Source: Alkalimonas collagenimarina (lineage in GTDB: Bacteria; Pseudomonadota; Gammaproteobacteria; Enterobacterales; Alteromonadaceae). From it: DNA of 64,000 nt. This document shows, piece after piece, positions 17,212 to 27,276 of the stretch. Below the pieces are notes generated by a model. It was not told the DNA's origin. It saw only the letters and a program-made list of their open reading frames with translations, and did not search any database. A program made the position numbers and the translations under genes. The stretch spans positions 44,176 to 108,175 of the forward strand of contig NZ_JAUZVZ010000014.1 in NCBI RefSeq assembly GCF_030717845.1. Direction: 5' to 3'. Each line of letters opens with the position of its first letter. The stretch's first letter is position 1.

Positions 17212-18493
17212 TTACTCCGTAGCTTGCCGAATGCCTGCTTGGTGCAAAGTCATTTTTCTTTGTGCCTCTTGTTATTTGCTGCTTGATATTACCCAAGGCG
17301 CCTTGTCTGCCGCAGACTGGCTGCACTGGCCGTTATCGGTGGTGTATAAGGCGATACTGTTGTTGTGCATGCTCGGCGTGATCTGGCAGGTTGAATCTCG
17401 CCGTTGGCTCTCACTATGCCTACTGCTAGTCCCTGTCATCATGCTTGTGGGGCCGGCCTTGAGCCAGCATCTGTATCAGCCTGTCTTGCCTTTTAGTCAA
17501 GATGCTATTTTAGCAGGCAAGCTGATGGCTCCAGCCATCGTTTTATTGTGCTTTTGGCATTATGCCCGGCAACAACCGGAGGATGCGCAGGCTATGTTGC
17601 AGTTGATCATGCATATTAGCTCGGTAGCCTTATTGTTTAGTTTTGTATTTGGCTTTATGGGGTTTGGCTATGCGGCTTATAGTCCAATGGATCAGATAGA
17701 GCTGGCGGCACTGGGTAGCAGCGGGTTTTTGCGAGCTGCTAATGAGGTATCTGCTTTGCTACTGGTACTGACTGCCTTTCAATTGCACCAAAGCTGGCAA
17801 CGCTATCGTGGGCTTTATGTGCTGTTAAGTACGGTGGCATTATTTTGTGCGCTGCAGTTACTGACTAAGACGGCCCTGCTCGGTGTGGTGAGCATCATCC
17901 TTTTCGTTCCTTTATTGCATCTGAGAGCTGCAACGCGCAAAAAAGGGCTCTGGTGGATGGGGATTAGCGTGCTGCTGTTGCTTGTTTTAAGCCCCTGGTG
18001 GCTTCAACCAGTGCTGACAGGATTGGGGTTGTATGACAAGCTAAGCTGGGTGTATCAGGAAAAAGGCATGATCGGTCTGATCTTATCATCGCGTGATCTT
18101 TATATGCAGCACATTTGGCAAGCTTTTCGTGAACAGTTTGCCATCTGGCATCAGTGGCTTGGAGTTGGTCAGGCTGGTATTCAATTGCATGTCAGAAAAT
18201 ACTTTGCTGAATCCGATGCATTTGATGTGATGGTATTTTTTGGTGTGGTAGGTATGAGCTGGCTGCTTTGCTTGGTAGCATTTCTACTGTGGCTCGGTTG
18301 GCGTTGCCGTGGGGCGGCAGAGGGGCGTATTGTCCTGATGTTAAATCTGATGCTCGTGTTACTTGCTCTGGTTGCTGGCCATGTGCTGACATCTGGCATG
18401 CTCTGGTTGCCATGGATGATGTGGAATGCCTGGTTGTTAAGTGTTGCCAAACGCTCATTTACACCATCTGAAAAGGAGCTGGCACATGACTGA
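17204..18493 (+). CDS. O-antigen polymerase/ligase-like membrane protein
   Basis: The 429-residue integral membrane protein has about ten to twelve hydrophobic segments. A large periplasmic-type loop near residues 270-340 contains a motif WLGVGQAGIQLHVRKYFAES and then DAFDVMVFFGVVG, reminiscent of the Wzy/WaaL (Wzy_C) family. Such proteins polymerise undecaprenyl-linked repeats or ligate glycan to an acceptor. The start appears to be TTG at 17204, with GAGG six bases upstream, overlapping the GT2 stop; ATG at 17231 is the alternative. Its place after three glycosyltransferases supports this role, but polymerase versus ligase is undecided. Confidence 0.7.
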   Translation: MADYSVACRMPAWCKVIFLCASCYLLLDITQGALSAADWLHWPLSVVYKAILLLCMLGVIWQVESRRWLSLCLLLVPVIMLVGPALSQHLYQPVLPFSQDAILAGKLMAPAIVLLCFWHYARQQPEDAQAMLQLIMHISSVALLFSFVFGFMGFGYAAYSPMDQIELAALGSSGFLRAANEVSALLLVLTAFQLHQSWQRYRGLYVLLSTVALFCALQLLTKTALLGVVSIILFVPLLHLRAATRKKGLWWMGISVLLLLVLSPWWLQPVLTGLGLYDKLSWVYQEKGMIGLILSSRDLYMQHIWQAFREQFAIWHQWLGVGQAGIQLHVRKYFAESDAFDVMVFFGVVGMSWLLCLVAFLLWLGWRCRGAAEGRIVLMLNLMLVLLALVAGHVLTSGMLWLPWMMWNAWLLSVAKRSFTPSEKELAHD

Positions 18494-19202
18494 CTTTATT
18501 CAACTGGCATTGTACCCACAGAATTTATTTTTGTACGGTTTGCTGCTAGCGGCTATCGCCTACCGTAAAAAGGGTTTATGGCTGTTATTTTTGTGGTTTT
18601 ATCTTCTCGGCAACAGCTTTCTCGCCAATCAAGTTCGCAGCTGGCAACAACAGCAGATACAACCAGCCACGACGTTAAACCAAGACCGTTCTCGTGAGCC
18701 TGGCACTCTGGTGGTGATGGGGTGCGGTGGTTCCCCCAGTTCTTTACCTGCCTGCGCCCGTAACCGGTTAGATCATGTCGTAACCTTGCTAGCAGATAAG
18801 CCTCAACCCTCAGGCATTGTTATTACAACCAGACACTGTACGCCTTATACCGACTACTTGTTACAGCAGGGGATCAGTGGTGTGATCGATTGCTTTGATG
18901 GTGGCGACAATACCTACCAGGAGTTTTATCAATTGGCTGAGCGCTTTACTCAAGTGCAGCCATTGTTATTTGTCAGTAGCGATTATCATGGCTGGCGGAT
19001 ACAACGTTTGATTGAGCAACATCAATTGAATGGTGAGTTTTTAGCAGCGAGTACAGCGACCTTTAGGCCGCTGAATTGTCCATGGCATTGCTGGTTGACA
19101 GTTAATTTGAGCAATTACGACTTTTATGCCAAGCTGACGACTGAATGGTTTAGTTACGCCAGCTACCGGCTTAGTAAGCGTTGGCTCGATTGGCAGGAGT
19201 GA
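18486..19202 (+). CDS. DUF218 domain protein (YdcF/SanA/ElyC-like)
   Basis: The 238-residue protein has one or two N-terminal membrane segments in residues 1-45, followed by a DUF218 domain. That domain shows LVVMGCGGSPSS, NRLDHVVTLLA, GGDNTYQEF and LFVSSDYHGWRIQRL. The usual SGG motif is replaced by TTRH, so it is a diverged member. In E. coli the DUF218 protein ElyC affects enterobacterial common antigen and peptidoglycan precursor metabolism. The start overlaps the polymerase-like gene by eight bases and has AGGAG upstream, so the two are coupled. This suggests a role in lipid-carrier glycan handling. Confidence 0.75.
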   Translation: MTDFIQLALYPQNLFLYGLLLAAIAYRKKGLWLLFLWFYLLGNSFLANQVRSWQQQQIQPATTLNQDRSREPGTLVVMGCGGSPSSLPACARNRLDHVVTLLADKPQPSGIVITTRHCTPYTDYLLQQGISGVIDCFDGGDNTYQEFYQLAERFTQVQPLLFVSSDYHGWRIQRLIEQHQLNGEFLAASTATFRPLNCPWHCWLTVNLSNYDFYAKLTTEWFSYASYRLSKRWLDWQE

Positions 19203-19238
19203 CCCGACGGCCAACGGCGTTTTCTGGCAGGCTTGTAT

Positions 19239-19676
19239 TTAATTGTCTGTATTGTGCGGGCAGCTATTTTTTTGCTCGCATTCGCCATACAAGTACAAAC
19301 TATGGTTGGTGAGCTTCAAGCCATTGCGGTTCGCAATTTCCAGCTGTTTGCGTTCAATGGTATCGTCTTCAAACTCAATCACACGACCACAATTTAAGCA
19401 GACAAGATGGTCATGGTGGCTGGAGCCTGTCAATTCAAATACCGACTTACCGCCTTCAAAGTGATGGCGTGTTAAGATACCAGCATCATCAAACTGGTTC
19501 AGTACCCGATACACGGTCGCCAAACCAATATCCTCGCCAAGATCGAGCAATAATTTATAAACATCCTCTGCACTGATATGCTGGTTATTCGGATCCTGCA
19601 AAATCTCCAGAATTTTAACTCGGGGCAGGGTGACTTTCAGGCCAGCTTTGCGAAGTTCAGTATTATTATCAGTCAT
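19239..19676 (-). CDS. fur: Ferric uptake regulator Fur
   Basis: The 145-residue protein has an N-terminal winged helix with GLKVTLPRVKILEIL and the recognition helix GLATVYRVLNQF, then the dimerisation domain with metal ligands. These include HHFEGGKSVFEL, the SSHHDHLVCLNCG cluster (His plus the first CxxC) and a second cysteine pair near the end, ECEQKNSC. Fur represses iron uptake genes when bound to Fe2+. It is close in length to the 148 residues of E. coli Fur. It lies near fldA, as in E. coli, though two genes intervene in a different arrangement. Confidence 0.96.
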   Translation of the reverse strand: MTDNNTELRKAGLKVTLPRVKILEILQDPNNQHISAEDVYKLLLDLGEDIGLATVYRVLNQFDDAGILTRHHFEGGKSVFELTGSSHHDHLVCLNCGRVIEFEDDTIERKQLEIANRNGLKLTNHSLYLYGECEQKNSCPHNTDN

Positions 19677-19845
19677 AAGATGCTTCTGTTGCTACTAGAT
19701 ACCATCGATTATAAAGCCATTGCAGCTTTTATCAAATGCTAAATGGATTGACTGCTCAGGCTCTATGCAATCGCTTTTGCATGCTTGGTGTTTTATTGTC
19801 ATTATCGTACAATACCTTATCAGGTCATACCAGTGGGCGCGAGTT

Positions 19846-20310
19846 ATGCAATGGGCAATGAAACCAAGGTTCTTACAGTTTGTACTAAACTGTTGGCCGC
19901 CTTTTTTATTCAGTGGCATTAAGGTTGAACGGATCAGGGATGATTTTTGTTATGTGCGCGTCAAGCTGAAATCGCGGCCATGGACCAAAAACATCAATCG
20001 AACTCAATTTGGCGGCTCGATGTTTGCGATGACCGATCCAATCTACCCATTGATGGTGATGGGCGCGCTGGGGCCGGATTACCATGTTTGGGATAAAAAA
20101 GCAGATATCGATTTTATTGCACCGGGTCGCGGAGTGCTAACGGCCGAATTCTGGCTATCGGATAGTGTGTTACAGGCTATTAAAGCCGCGACGGACGACG
20201 GAGATAAACACTTTCCTGAGTTTCTGGTACATATCAAAGACAAGCAGGGCAATATAGTGTGTGAAGTAAACCGGACGATTTATGTGCGCAAGAAAAAGAG
20301 TTGTCGTTAG
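19846..20310 (+). CDS. DUF4442 family hot-dog thioesterase-like protein
   Basis: From ATG 19846 the protein has 154 residues: MQWAMKPRFLQFVLNCWPPF, then GIKVERIRDDFCYVRVKLK, the central NRTQFGGSMFAMTDP (catalytic-site region of the YiiD-C/PaaI-like hot-dog fold) and DFIAPGRGVLTAEF. DUF4442 members are predicted acyl-CoA thioesterases or related enzymes. The frame is open further upstream to 19720, but those residues have no family match and the region resembles intergenic DNA. It converges on fldA across a strong hairpin. Confidence 0.78.
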   Translation: MQWAMKPRFLQFVLNCWPPFLFSGIKVERIRDDFCYVRVKLKSRPWTKNINRTQFGGSMFAMTDPIYPLMVMGALGPDYHVWDKKADIDFIAPGRGVLTAEFWLSDSVLQAIKAATDDGDKHFPEFLVHIKDKQGNIVCEVNRTIYVRKKKSCR

Positions 20311-20327
20311 GGCAGTTGTTGCTAAAC

Positions 20328-20348
20328 AGGGCATGCATGGCATGCCCT
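20328..20348. terminator. Bidirectional hairpin between DUF4442 and fldA
   Basis: AGGGCATGC and GCATGCCCT form a 9-base-pair stem around the loop ATG. On the plus strand it is followed by TGTTCTTA, which is only moderately T-rich. It sits between two convergent genes, where a shared terminator is expected. Confidence 0.6.
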
Positions 20349-20360
20349 TGTTCTTATAGC

Positions 20361-20891
20361 TTATAGACCTTCCAGCTCTTTTAAACACATTTCTTCGTAG
20401 ACTTGTTTGCACCAGTCTTTCACCCGCTGCTCGGTCAGCTCGGGTTGACGATCTTCATCAATACCCAGCCCGACAAAATGGTCATCATCTGCCATGGCTT
20501 TTGATGCAACAAAGTCATAGCCTGCAATCGGCCAGTTGCCAACCAAAATAGCACCTTTTGGCTCAATGATGTCACGCAGGGTACCCATTGCATCCAAAAA
20601 GTATTCTGCATAATCTTCTTGATCGCCGCAGCCAAAAATAGCAACCAGTTTGTTATTGAAGTCGATGGCTTCAAGATCGGGAAAGAAATCATCCCAATCG
20701 CACTGTGCCTCACCGTAATACCAGGTTGGAATCCCCAGCAGCAGCAAATCAAACTCAGCAATATCTTCTTTACTGCTTTTGGCGATATCTCGTACTTCTA
20801 CCAGATGCTTGCCCAGCTCTTTCTGGATCATTTTGGCGATGTGCTCCGTGTTACCGGTATCACTGCCGAAAAAAATACCTACTGTTGCCAT
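20361..20891 (-). CDS. fldA: Flavodoxin 1
   Basis: The 176-residue protein binds FMN and carries electrons to ribonucleotide reductase activation, biotin synthase and other low-potential enzymes. It begins MATVGIFFGSDTGNTEHIAK with the phosphate-binding loop SDTGNT. It has GIPTWYYGEAQCDWDDF near residues 54-70 and FGCGDQEDYAEYFLDA near 87-102, both diagnostic of long-chain flavodoxins. It matches the length of E. coli FldA (176). It is followed upstream by ybfE and DUF2788 on the same strand, with 12 bases to ybfE. Confidence 0.96.
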   Translation of the reverse strand: MATVGIFFGSDTGNTEHIAKMIQKELGKHLVEVRDIAKSSKEDIAEFDLLLLGIPTWYYGEAQCDWDDFFPDLEAIDFNNKLVAIFGCGDQEDYAEYFLDAMGTLRDIIEPKGAILVGNWPIAGYDFVASKAMADDDHFVGLGIDEDRQPELTEQRVKDWCKQVYEEMCLKELEGL

Positions 20892-20903
20892 GAATGTTGC
20901 CTT

Positions 20904-21176
20904 TTACTTAACTAAAACGGTGGTTAAAATATGCTCTAAATAAGCGCTGCGCGTCATTTTCTGCTGATTGGCTGCGCCCGATAAACGGTCGTACAGCTCA
21001 GCTGACAATTTAAACTCTATACGCTTCAAGCCCTTTTCCCGATCGCGTTTAATCTGATTGCGCTTATTAAACTTTAACTGCTCTTGCCGGGGCAGCGGAT
21101 TGGTACGCGGCCGGCCTGGACGTTTTTCCAGTGCGAATAGATCGGGCGTAGTGCGGTCGTTATTGCTTTTTGCCAT
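20904..21176 (-). CDS. ybfE: YbfE family protein (LexA-regulated family)
   Basis: The 90-residue, highly basic protein begins MAKSNNDRTTPDLFALEKRP and contains GRPRTNPLPRQEQL, KRNQIKRDREKGLKRIEFKL and a C-terminal ribbon-helix-helix-like segment, AYLEHIL. It matches YbfE, which is LexA-regulated in E. coli. I found no convincing LexA box just upstream here. The start overlaps the DUF2788 stop by one base. A DNA-binding role is likely but unproven. Confidence 0.88.
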   Translation of the reverse strand: MAKSNNDRTTPDLFALEKRPGRPRTNPLPRQEQLKFNKRNQIKRDREKGLKRIEFKLSAELYDRLSGAANQQKMTRSAYLEHILTTVLVK

Positions 21177-21394
21177 TACCCCAAGCCTTGGGTTTCATAA
21201 AAAAACTGGATCACGCCTTTAGCAATAAAACCAGCACAGCCAGCAAACAAGACGATCCAGACGAAGACCCTGCCGAATAGTGGCACCTGGCCTTTTTTTA
21301 GTACATCCTGAATAGCCATGCCAATAAAGAAGAATAGCACCGCTAATCCAACCCACAGCGCTAACGACTCGTACAGCTCAATATCATGACCCAT
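21176..21394 (-). CDS. DUF2788 family small membrane protein
   Basis: The 72-residue protein has two membrane segments (LALWVGLAVLFFFIGMAIQD and GRVFVWIVLFAGCAGFIAKG) joined by a short loop KKGQVPLFG. The pattern fits DUF2788, found beside ybfE and fldA in Shewanella, Vibrio and relatives. Function unknown. The ATG at 21394 is chosen, with GTGAG just upstream; a GTG at 21403 is an alternative. It is the first gene of the DUF2788-ybfE-fldA run. Confidence 0.8.
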   Translation of the reverse strand: MGHDIELYESLALWVGLAVLFFFIGMAIQDVLKKGQVPLFGRVFVWIVLFAGCAGFIAKGVIQFFYETQGLG

Positions 21395-21470
21395 AATGCT
21401 CACACTGGTGAAAAAAAATCGCGCGCACTATAGCATAAATTTGGCTGACTTTTATTGTTTTATCACAAAA

Positions 21471-22238
21471 TCACGCTTGGTTCTTCTGCAAAAAATCCAA
21501 TACCAGCTTGTTAAAGGCTGCCGGTTTCTCGGCATGCAGCCAATGGCCGGCACCGTGAATGATTTTTGCCCCGGCTTTTGGAAACAACTGCCGAATAGGT
21601 TCTTGATGCTCAGGCAGGATGTAATCGGAGTTGGCGCCTTTAATAAACAACACTGGTTTTTCATAGCTGCTCGTGCTTTCAGGGGCTTTTAAAACCTCTG
21701 GGTAACAAGCTGCAATCGCTGGTAAATGGCAGCGCCAGACAAAGCGATCATCGTGCTTTTGTAGATTCTTCAGTAAAAACTGCCGAACCCCTTTTTCCGT
21801 AATGGTGCGCGCTAGTTGCTGGTCCGCGTCACTGCGTTGTGTGATTTGATCGATGTCTACACTTTGCATCGCCTTGATGATGCTATCGTGGCGTGAATCA
21901 TAGACCACTGGCGCAATATCAGCCACGACCAGTGCTTGCACACGCTCAGGCTGCTCCAACGCCAGTTGCATGGCAACTTTTCCTCCCATGGAGTGACCAA
22001 GCAGGAAAAATGCCTCGATATCAGCAGGCAGGGTGTCGAGTACATCGGCAGCCATTTGCGAGTACGTCATGCTATCGCTATGTGGCGATTGACCGTGATT
22101 ACGTAAATCCATACTAATGACGGTAAAATCGGCCTCTGCTGCTCTGGCAATTCCCGCCAAATTATCTTGGCTACCGAACAAACCATGCAGTAATACCAAG
22201 CAAGGCCCAGAGCCTCGTTGTTCGTAGTGAAGTTTCAT
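21471..22238 (-). CDS. ybfF: YbfF-type alpha/beta hydrolase (acyl-CoA esterase-like)
   Basis: The 255-residue protein has the alpha/beta hydrolase fold: LVLLHGLFGSQDNLAG with the HG oxyanion motif, the nucleophile elbow LGHSMGGKVAMQLA (Ser near residue 90), and a C-terminal GAGHWLHAEKPAAF with the catalytic histidine near 232. YbfF of E. coli is a thioesterase/esterase of unsure physiological substrate. Its place next to seqA and fldA matches the E. coli gene order. It is divergent from seqA. Confidence 0.92.
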   Translation of the reverse strand: MKLHYEQRGSGPCLVLLHGLFGSQDNLAGIARAAEADFTVISMDLRNHGQSPHSDSMTYSQMAADVLDTLPADIEAFFLLGHSMGGKVAMQLALEQPERVQALVVADIAPVVYDSRHDSIIKAMQSVDIDQITQRSDADQQLARTITEKGVRQFLLKNLQKHDDRFVWRCHLPAIAACYPEVLKAPESTSSYEKPVLFIKGANSDYILPEHQEPIRQLFPKAGAKIIHGAGHWLHAEKPAAFNKLVLDFLQKNQA

Positions 22239-22385
22239 GAAGGATCCGTTTTATCTTACTGTGCTTGTACTTTAAACTGTGTCAGGTATATATGGTAACA
22301 GAACTCCAATTGAGGATGATACCAAGCTGGTATCTGGCAGGCGGGATTTGTATACTACTCTGAATTATTGAAACAGGCTTAACGC

Positions 22386-22919
22386 ATGAAAACTATCGAA
22401 ATTGATGATGATTTATACCAATACATAGCCAGCCAAACCCAGCAAATTGGCGAAGGTGCTTCAGAGATTTTACGGCGTTTATTGCTTGGTTCCGCCACTG
22501 CGGAGGTGCCACCACCAGAAGAAACTGCTGAGCAGCCGTCATCTCCTGCACCGTCGCCAAAGGCAGCAAGCACACCAGTAACCGGACGTATTTTTGATCG
22601 TATCAGCCGGCAAGACTTGCAAGCTGAGTCGAGTATTGTCGGGCGGTTTTTACTTATTCTATCGGCCTTGGCTAAAACGCATCCGACGCAGTTCAGTGCG
22701 GTTTTGGATATTAAAGGTCGCGATCGTCAGTACTTTGGACGTAGCGAAAGTGAGTTGCTGCAATCGGGTAGTAGCACCAACCCCAAGGCCATACCCGATA
22801 CTGATTTTTGGGTGATGACCAACTCCAACACCACCCGTAAAAAGATGATGCTGACAGAAGTGGCGCTTACACTTGGCTACACGGAAGCAGAAGCGGAACA
22901 AATTCGCGATATGGTATAA
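22386..22919 (+). CDS. seqA: Replication initiation negative modulator SeqA
   Basis: The 177-residue protein starts [20 protein letters not shown], the oligomerisation domain, followed by a low-complexity linker rich in proline, glutamate and alanine (about residues 38-65). The C-terminal DNA-binding domain contains [31 protein letters not shown] and [14 protein letters not shown]. SeqA binds hemimethylated GATC sites to sequester oriC and organise new DNA. It is just upstream of pgm, as in E. coli. Confidence 0.96.
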   Translation: MKTIEIDDDLYQYIASQTQQIGEGASEILRRLLLGSATAEVPPPEETAEQPSSPAPSPKAASTPVTGRIFDRISRQDLQAESSIVGRFLLILSALAKTHPTQFSAVLDIKGRDRQYFGRSESELLQSGSSTNPKAIPDTDFWVMTNSNTTRKKMMLTEVALTLGYTEAEAEQIRDMV

Positions 22920-22929
22920 GGAAACCGCA

Positions 22930-24579
22930 ATGTCAATTCATCCCCAAGCAGGACAAGTCGCCACAGCCGAGCAGTTGGTCAATGTTTGTCAGTTGCTGAC
23001 AAGCTACTACGAACTAAAGCCAGATGTGCAGCAAGCCAGTCATCAAGTCAGCTTTGGTACATCAGGCCATCGGGGCAGTGCTCTGGCGCATTCCTTTAAT
23101 GAAGCACATATTCTGGCTATTACTCAGGCTATGGTCGAGTATCGTCAGCAAGCGGGTATTACAGGCCCTGTCTTTGTGGGAAAAGACACCCACGCCTTAT
23201 CTGAGCCTGCCTTTGCCTCTGTGGTTCAAGTGTTGGTGGCCAACGGCGTTGAGATATACATTCAGCAAGATGCTGGTTTTACGCCGACTCCAGTGATTTC
23301 ACATGCTATTTTATGCTTTAACAAAGCCAACAGTGTGCAAGCCGACGGTTTGGTGATTACGCCTTCGCATAACCCACCGCAAGATGGTGGCATTAAATAC
23401 AATCCGCCGCATGGTGGCCCGGCCGATACTGATGTGACCAATGCAATTCAGCAACGTGCTAATGCGCTTATGGCCAAAGGCTTAACCGATGTCAAACGCA
23501 TTGATTTTGAACAAGCCTTGGCATCGCCACTTTGCCATCAATACGATTACATCGGCCCTTATGTCGATGATCTTGCCAATGTGGTGGATATGGCAGCTAT
23601 CGCTAAAGCTGGCATCCGCATTGCGGTTGATCCTTTAGGTGGCTCAGGTATTGCGTATTGGCCGGTGATCGCTGAGCGCTATGGCTTAGATTTAACGGTC
23701 GTCAATACCAAGTTGGACCCAACTTTTGGCTTTATGCCATTGGACAAAGACGGGGTCATCCGCATGGACTGCTCCTCTGCTTATTCGATGAGCAGCCTGA
23801 TCCAGTTAAAAGATCAGTACGACATCGCTATAGGCAATGATCCGGATTTTGATCGCCACGGCATTGTGACCCGAAGTGGCGGCCTGATGAACCCGAACCA
23901 TTACCTGGCTGTGGCCATAAACTATTTATTGAGCAATCGCCCGGATTGGTCCACTGACCTGAAAATTGGCAAAACGCTGGTATCAAGCGCCTTGATCGAC
24001 CGGGTAGTCGCGGCCCGTGGCCGCAACTTGTTCGAAGTGCCGGTTGGCTTTAAATGGTTTGTCGATGGCATGCATCAAGGCACAGTGGCCTTTGGTGGTG
24101 AAGAGAGCGCGGGAGCCAGCTTCCTGCGCTTTGATGGCACGGTCTGGAGTACCGATAAAGATGGCTTTATTCTGGGCCTTTTGGCAGCAGAGATTCTGGC
24201 CACTACCGGAGTCGACCCATACCAACAATATCAGGCATTAACCAAAGAACTGGGCAACCCACTGTACCGACGGTTGGATGCCGCCGCTACGCCGGAGCAA
24301 AAGCAGGCGTTAAAGCAATTGGATGTTAACAGCGTCACACAAACGACGCTGGCCGGGGATGCCATTCAGGCGGTGATGACCGAAGCACCGGGCAATCAGG
24401 CTGGTATTGGCGGAGTAAAAGTGGTGACTGCCAACGGTTGGTTTGCGGCCCGGCCATCTGGTACGGAAAATACCTACAAGATTTATCTGGAAAGTTTTGT
24501 CGATGGCAAGCATTTGGCACTGCTGGAAGCCGATGCCAAGGCTTTTGTTGAGCAGGTTTTTGCCGCCAGTACCGCTTGA
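22930..24579 (+). CDS. pgm: Phosphoglucomutase (alpha-D-glucose-phosphate-specific)
   Basis: Pgm interconverts glucose 1-phosphate and glucose 6-phosphate, linking glycolysis to glycogen and sugar-nucleotide synthesis. The 549-residue protein has the phosphoserine loop VITPSHNPP near residue 143, the metal loop [10 protein letters not shown] near 303, the sugar-binding GGEESAGAS near 390 and the phosphate-binding [10 protein letters not shown] near 510. The ATG at 22930 has AAGGA upstream and begins MSIHPQAGQ, 10 bases after seqA. It is followed by glgP, so glucose 1-phosphate from glycogen can feed straight into it. Confidence 0.96.
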   Translation: MSIHPQAGQVATAEQLVNVCQLLTSYYELKPDVQQASHQVSFGTSGHRGSALAHSFNEAHILAITQAMVEYRQQAGITGPVFVGKDTHALSEPAFASVVQVLVANGVEIYIQQDAGFTPTPVISHAILCFNKANSVQADGLVITPSHNPPQDGGIKYNPPHGGPADTDVTNAIQQRANALMAKGLTDVKRIDFEQALASPLCHQYDYIGPYVDDLANVVDMAAIAKAGIRIAVDPLGGSGIAYWPVIAERYGLDLTVVNTKLDPTFGFMPLDKDGVIRMDCSSAYSMSSLIQLKDQYDIAIGNDPDFDRHGIVTRSGGLMNPNHYLAVAINYLLSNRPDWSTDLKIGKTLVSSALIDRVVAARGRNLFEVPVGFKWFVDGMHQGTVAFGGEESAGASFLRFDGTVWSTDKDGFILGLLAAEILATTGVDPYQQYQALTKELGNPLYRRLDAAATPEQKQALKQLDVNSVTQTTLAGDAIQAVMTEAPGNQAGIGGVKVVTANGWFAARPSGTENTYKIYLESFVDGKHLALLEADAKAFVEQVFAASTA

Positions 24580-24758
24580 ACGGTCATTAACCTGTAATAA
24601 TATTACGATATTTCATTGTCAATGGCACTGCAAACGTATTCCCTCCTTGTTTTTTGTAATATTTTTACATCTAATAGGAGGAAATATTTCACTTGTCTGC
24701 ATCTGGCGAATGACTAAGCTTAGATGGGCAGGTGATTCACTAACCAACAGGATTGGCA

Positions 24759-27245
24759 ATGACTAAGAAACAGACCAAATCGCTTGTGGCCGCTATTGAG
24801 TCACAGCCTACCGCTGAGCAATTAAAAGAGCGCATCATCCGTCATCTGCATGCCAGTTTAGGCACCGACGTCAACAAAGCCAGTGCACAAGCCTGGTGGC
24901 GCGCTACCTGTGCCGCTGTTAACGAAGTGGTTTATGATGGCCTTCGAACCACTCAGCGTGCCCATTATGAGCAAGATACCCGCGCCGTACACTATTTTAG
25001 CCTTGAATACCTGATGGGCCGCCTGTTCAGCAACAATTTACATAACTTAGGATTGTATGCGCAGGCTAAACAGGCGTTGTCGGAGCTGGGACACGATATC
25101 GCTGAGCTGGAAGATCAAGAAGAAGATATGGCGCTCGGCAATGGTGGCTTAGGTCGTTTGGCTGCGTGTTTTATCGACTCACTTGCCACGATGAACTTGC
25201 CAGCTATCGGCTATGGCATTCATTACGAGCATGGTTTGTTTCAACAAGCTTTTCAAAATGGCCGGCAAATAGAGCGGCCCGATAGCTGGCGTGAATACGG
25301 CAACCCATGGGAAATTTGCCGGCCAGAGTCCGTACAGGAAATATCGGTTTATGGCTATGTTGAAACCGTATACGACTTGCAGGGCCAAATGAAAAAAGTG
25401 TGGCACCCGGGGCGTATCATTAAAGGTGTGCCATGGGATATTCCGGTGGTTGGTTATCAGGGCAGCTCTGTCAACGTGTTGCGTTTGTGGGAAAGCCGGG
25501 CCAGTGACTTCTTTAACTGGGATGTGTTTAACTCGGGCGGTTATGTTGATGCGTCTCGTGAGAACATCGAAGCCGAAACGATTTCCAAAGTATTGTATCC
25601 AAATGATGATACTGACGCCGGCAAAGAGCTACGTTTAATTCAACAGTACTTTTTCTGCTCTTGCTCTTTAAAAGATATCATCCGCCGCTATAAGCGTTCG
25701 CATGGCGATGATTGGAGCCAGTTCCCTGCGCAGGTGGTGATCCAATTAAATGATACTCACCCAGCGGTTGCTATCCCAGAGCTGATGCGTATTTTGGTCG
25801 ATAGAGCCGATATGCAATGGGATGAAGCCTGGGCCATTTGTCAGCAGGTCTTTGCGTACACCAACCATACCTTATTACCAGAAGCACTGGAAAGCTGGTC
25901 GGTTCGGTTGTTTGAAAAAGTGTTACCACGGCATCTGGAAATCATTTACGAAATCAACCGTCGCTTCTTGCTGGAGCAAGTGGATGTACTTTGGCCTGGC
26001 GATAATGACAAGAAGCGTAAATTATCCATTATTGAAGAAGGTCACAACCCGATGGTGCGAATGGGCCACTTGTCTGTGGTGGGATCCTTTCGTGTCAATG
26101 GAGTGGCGGAAGTGCATTCGAAACTGGTGCAATCGGATCTGTTCCCTGAGATGGTGGCGTTATGGCCAGATAAGTTCACCAATGTCACCAATGGTGTCAC
26201 TCCGCGTCGCTGGTTGAAAGCCTGTAATCCCCGTCTTTCCTCTATGCTTGATCGTTTGGTTGGCACCACCTGGCCGACCAACTTGAAAGAGTTAGCAAAG
26301 CTGGCTGACTTTGCCGATGATGCCAGAGTACAAGATGATTTTATGGCCATCAAACAGCAAAACAAAGCAGACTTGGCCAAGGTTATTAAAGAACTGACCG
26401 GTATTGCGGTGGATCCGTCCGCGATTTTTGATATTCAGATTAAACGCTTGCATGAATACAAACGTCAGCACCTGAATCTGCTGCATATACTGGCGTTGTA
26501 TCGCCGCATTCTGCAAAACCCGGATTACGACATGGTACCGCGCGTCTTTATTTTTGGTGCCAAAGCAGCACCTGGCTACAAGTTGGCGAAAGAGATTATC
26601 TATGCCATCAATAAAGTGGGTGAAAAAATCAACCACGATAAGCGGGTGAAAGATCGCATTAAAGTCGTCTTTATGCCGAATTACCGGGTGACACTGGCGG
26701 AAAAAATGATCCCGGCAGCGGATGTGTCCGAGCAAATCTCTACTGCAGGCAAAGAAGCCTCGGGTACTGGCAACATGAAGCTAGCATTAAATGGTGCTAT
26801 TACCGTGGGTACACTGGATGGTGCCAACATTGAGATTGCAGAAGAAGTGGGCGATGACAATATCTCTATCTTTGGTTTAACCGTGGATGAAGTAAAAGCG
26901 CTGCGGGCAGAAGGTTATGACAGTCATGACTACTACCACCAGAATCCGGAAATCAAAGCGGTGCTGGATTGGCTGGAAACCGATTACTTTACGCCCGGTA
27001 AACCTGGCGAACTGGCATCCATCAAGCATAGTTTATTGGAAGGTGGCGATCCTTACCTGGTATTGGCCGATTTTGAGTCGTATCAAGCCGCACAGCAAAA
27101 AATCGATGGCTGGTATCGTGATCAAGCTGGCTGGGCGAAAAAAGCCATCATGAACACTGCCTGTGTTGGCAAGTTCACCTCGGATCGGTCGATCCAGGAT
27201 TATGTGGACCGGGTCTGGCAATTGAAACCGTGTCAGGTTAAATAA
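24759..27245 (+). CDS. glgP: Glycogen/maltodextrin phosphorylase
   Basis: The enzyme releases glucose 1-phosphate from alpha-1,4-glucans by phosphorolysis with pyridoxal phosphate. The 828-residue protein has the full GT35 layout: [19 protein letters not shown] near residue 75, [17 protein letters not shown] near 125, [15 protein letters not shown] near 330, [11 protein letters not shown] near 475 and the PLP-lysine motif [15 protein letters not shown] near 670. It lies 179 bases after pgm with a terminator behind it. No other glycogen gene is present. Glycogen versus maltodextrin preference is not decided by sequence. Confidence 0.95.
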   Translation: MTKKQTKSLVAAIESQPTAEQLKERIIRHLHASLGTDVNKASAQAWWRATCAAVNEVVYDGLRTTQRAHYEQDTRAVHYFSLEYLMGRLFSNNLHNLGLYAQAKQALSELGHDIAELEDQEEDMALGNGGLGRLAACFIDSLATMNLPAIGYGIHYEHGLFQQAFQNGRQIERPDSWREYGNPWEICRPESVQEISVYGYVETVYDLQGQMKKVWHPGRIIKGVPWDIPVVGYQGSSVNVLRLWESRASDFFNWDVFNSGGYVDASRENIEAETISKVLYPNDDTDAGKELRLIQQYFFCSCSLKDIIRRYKRSHGDDWSQFPAQVVIQLNDTHPAVAIPELMRILVDRADMQWDEAWAICQQVFAYTNHTLLPEALESWSVRLFEKVLPRHLEIIYEINRRFLLEQVDVLWPGDNDKKRKLSIIEEGHNPMVRMGHLSVVGSFRVNGVAEVHSKLVQSDLFPEMVALWPDKFTNVTNGVTPRRWLKACNPRLSSMLDRLVGTTWPTNLKELAKLADFADDARVQDDFMAIKQQNKADLAKVIKELTGIAVDPSAIFDIQIKRLHEYKRQHLNLLHILALYRRILQNPDYDMVPRVFIFGAKAAPGYKLAKEIIYAINKVGEKINHDKRVKDRIKVVFMPNYRVTLAEKMIPAADVSEQISTAGKEASGTGNMKLALNGAITVGTLDGANIEIAEEVGDDNISIFGLTVDEVKALRAEGYDSHDYYHQNPEIKAVLDWLETDYFTPGKPGELASIKHSLLEGGDPYLVLADFESYQAAQQKIDGWYRDQAGWAKKAIMNTACVGKFTSDRSIQDYVDRVWQLKPCQVK

Positions 27246-27251
27246 GTAGAC

Positions 27252-27276
27252 AGCCTCCTTGATGGAGGCTTTTTTA
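27252..27276 (+). terminator. Intrinsic terminator after glgP
   Basis: A 7-base-pair stem, AGCCTCC/GGAGGCT, with the loop TTGAT is followed by TTTTTA. It begins 7 bases after the glgP stop. This is a classic intrinsic terminator shape. Confidence 0.88.
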
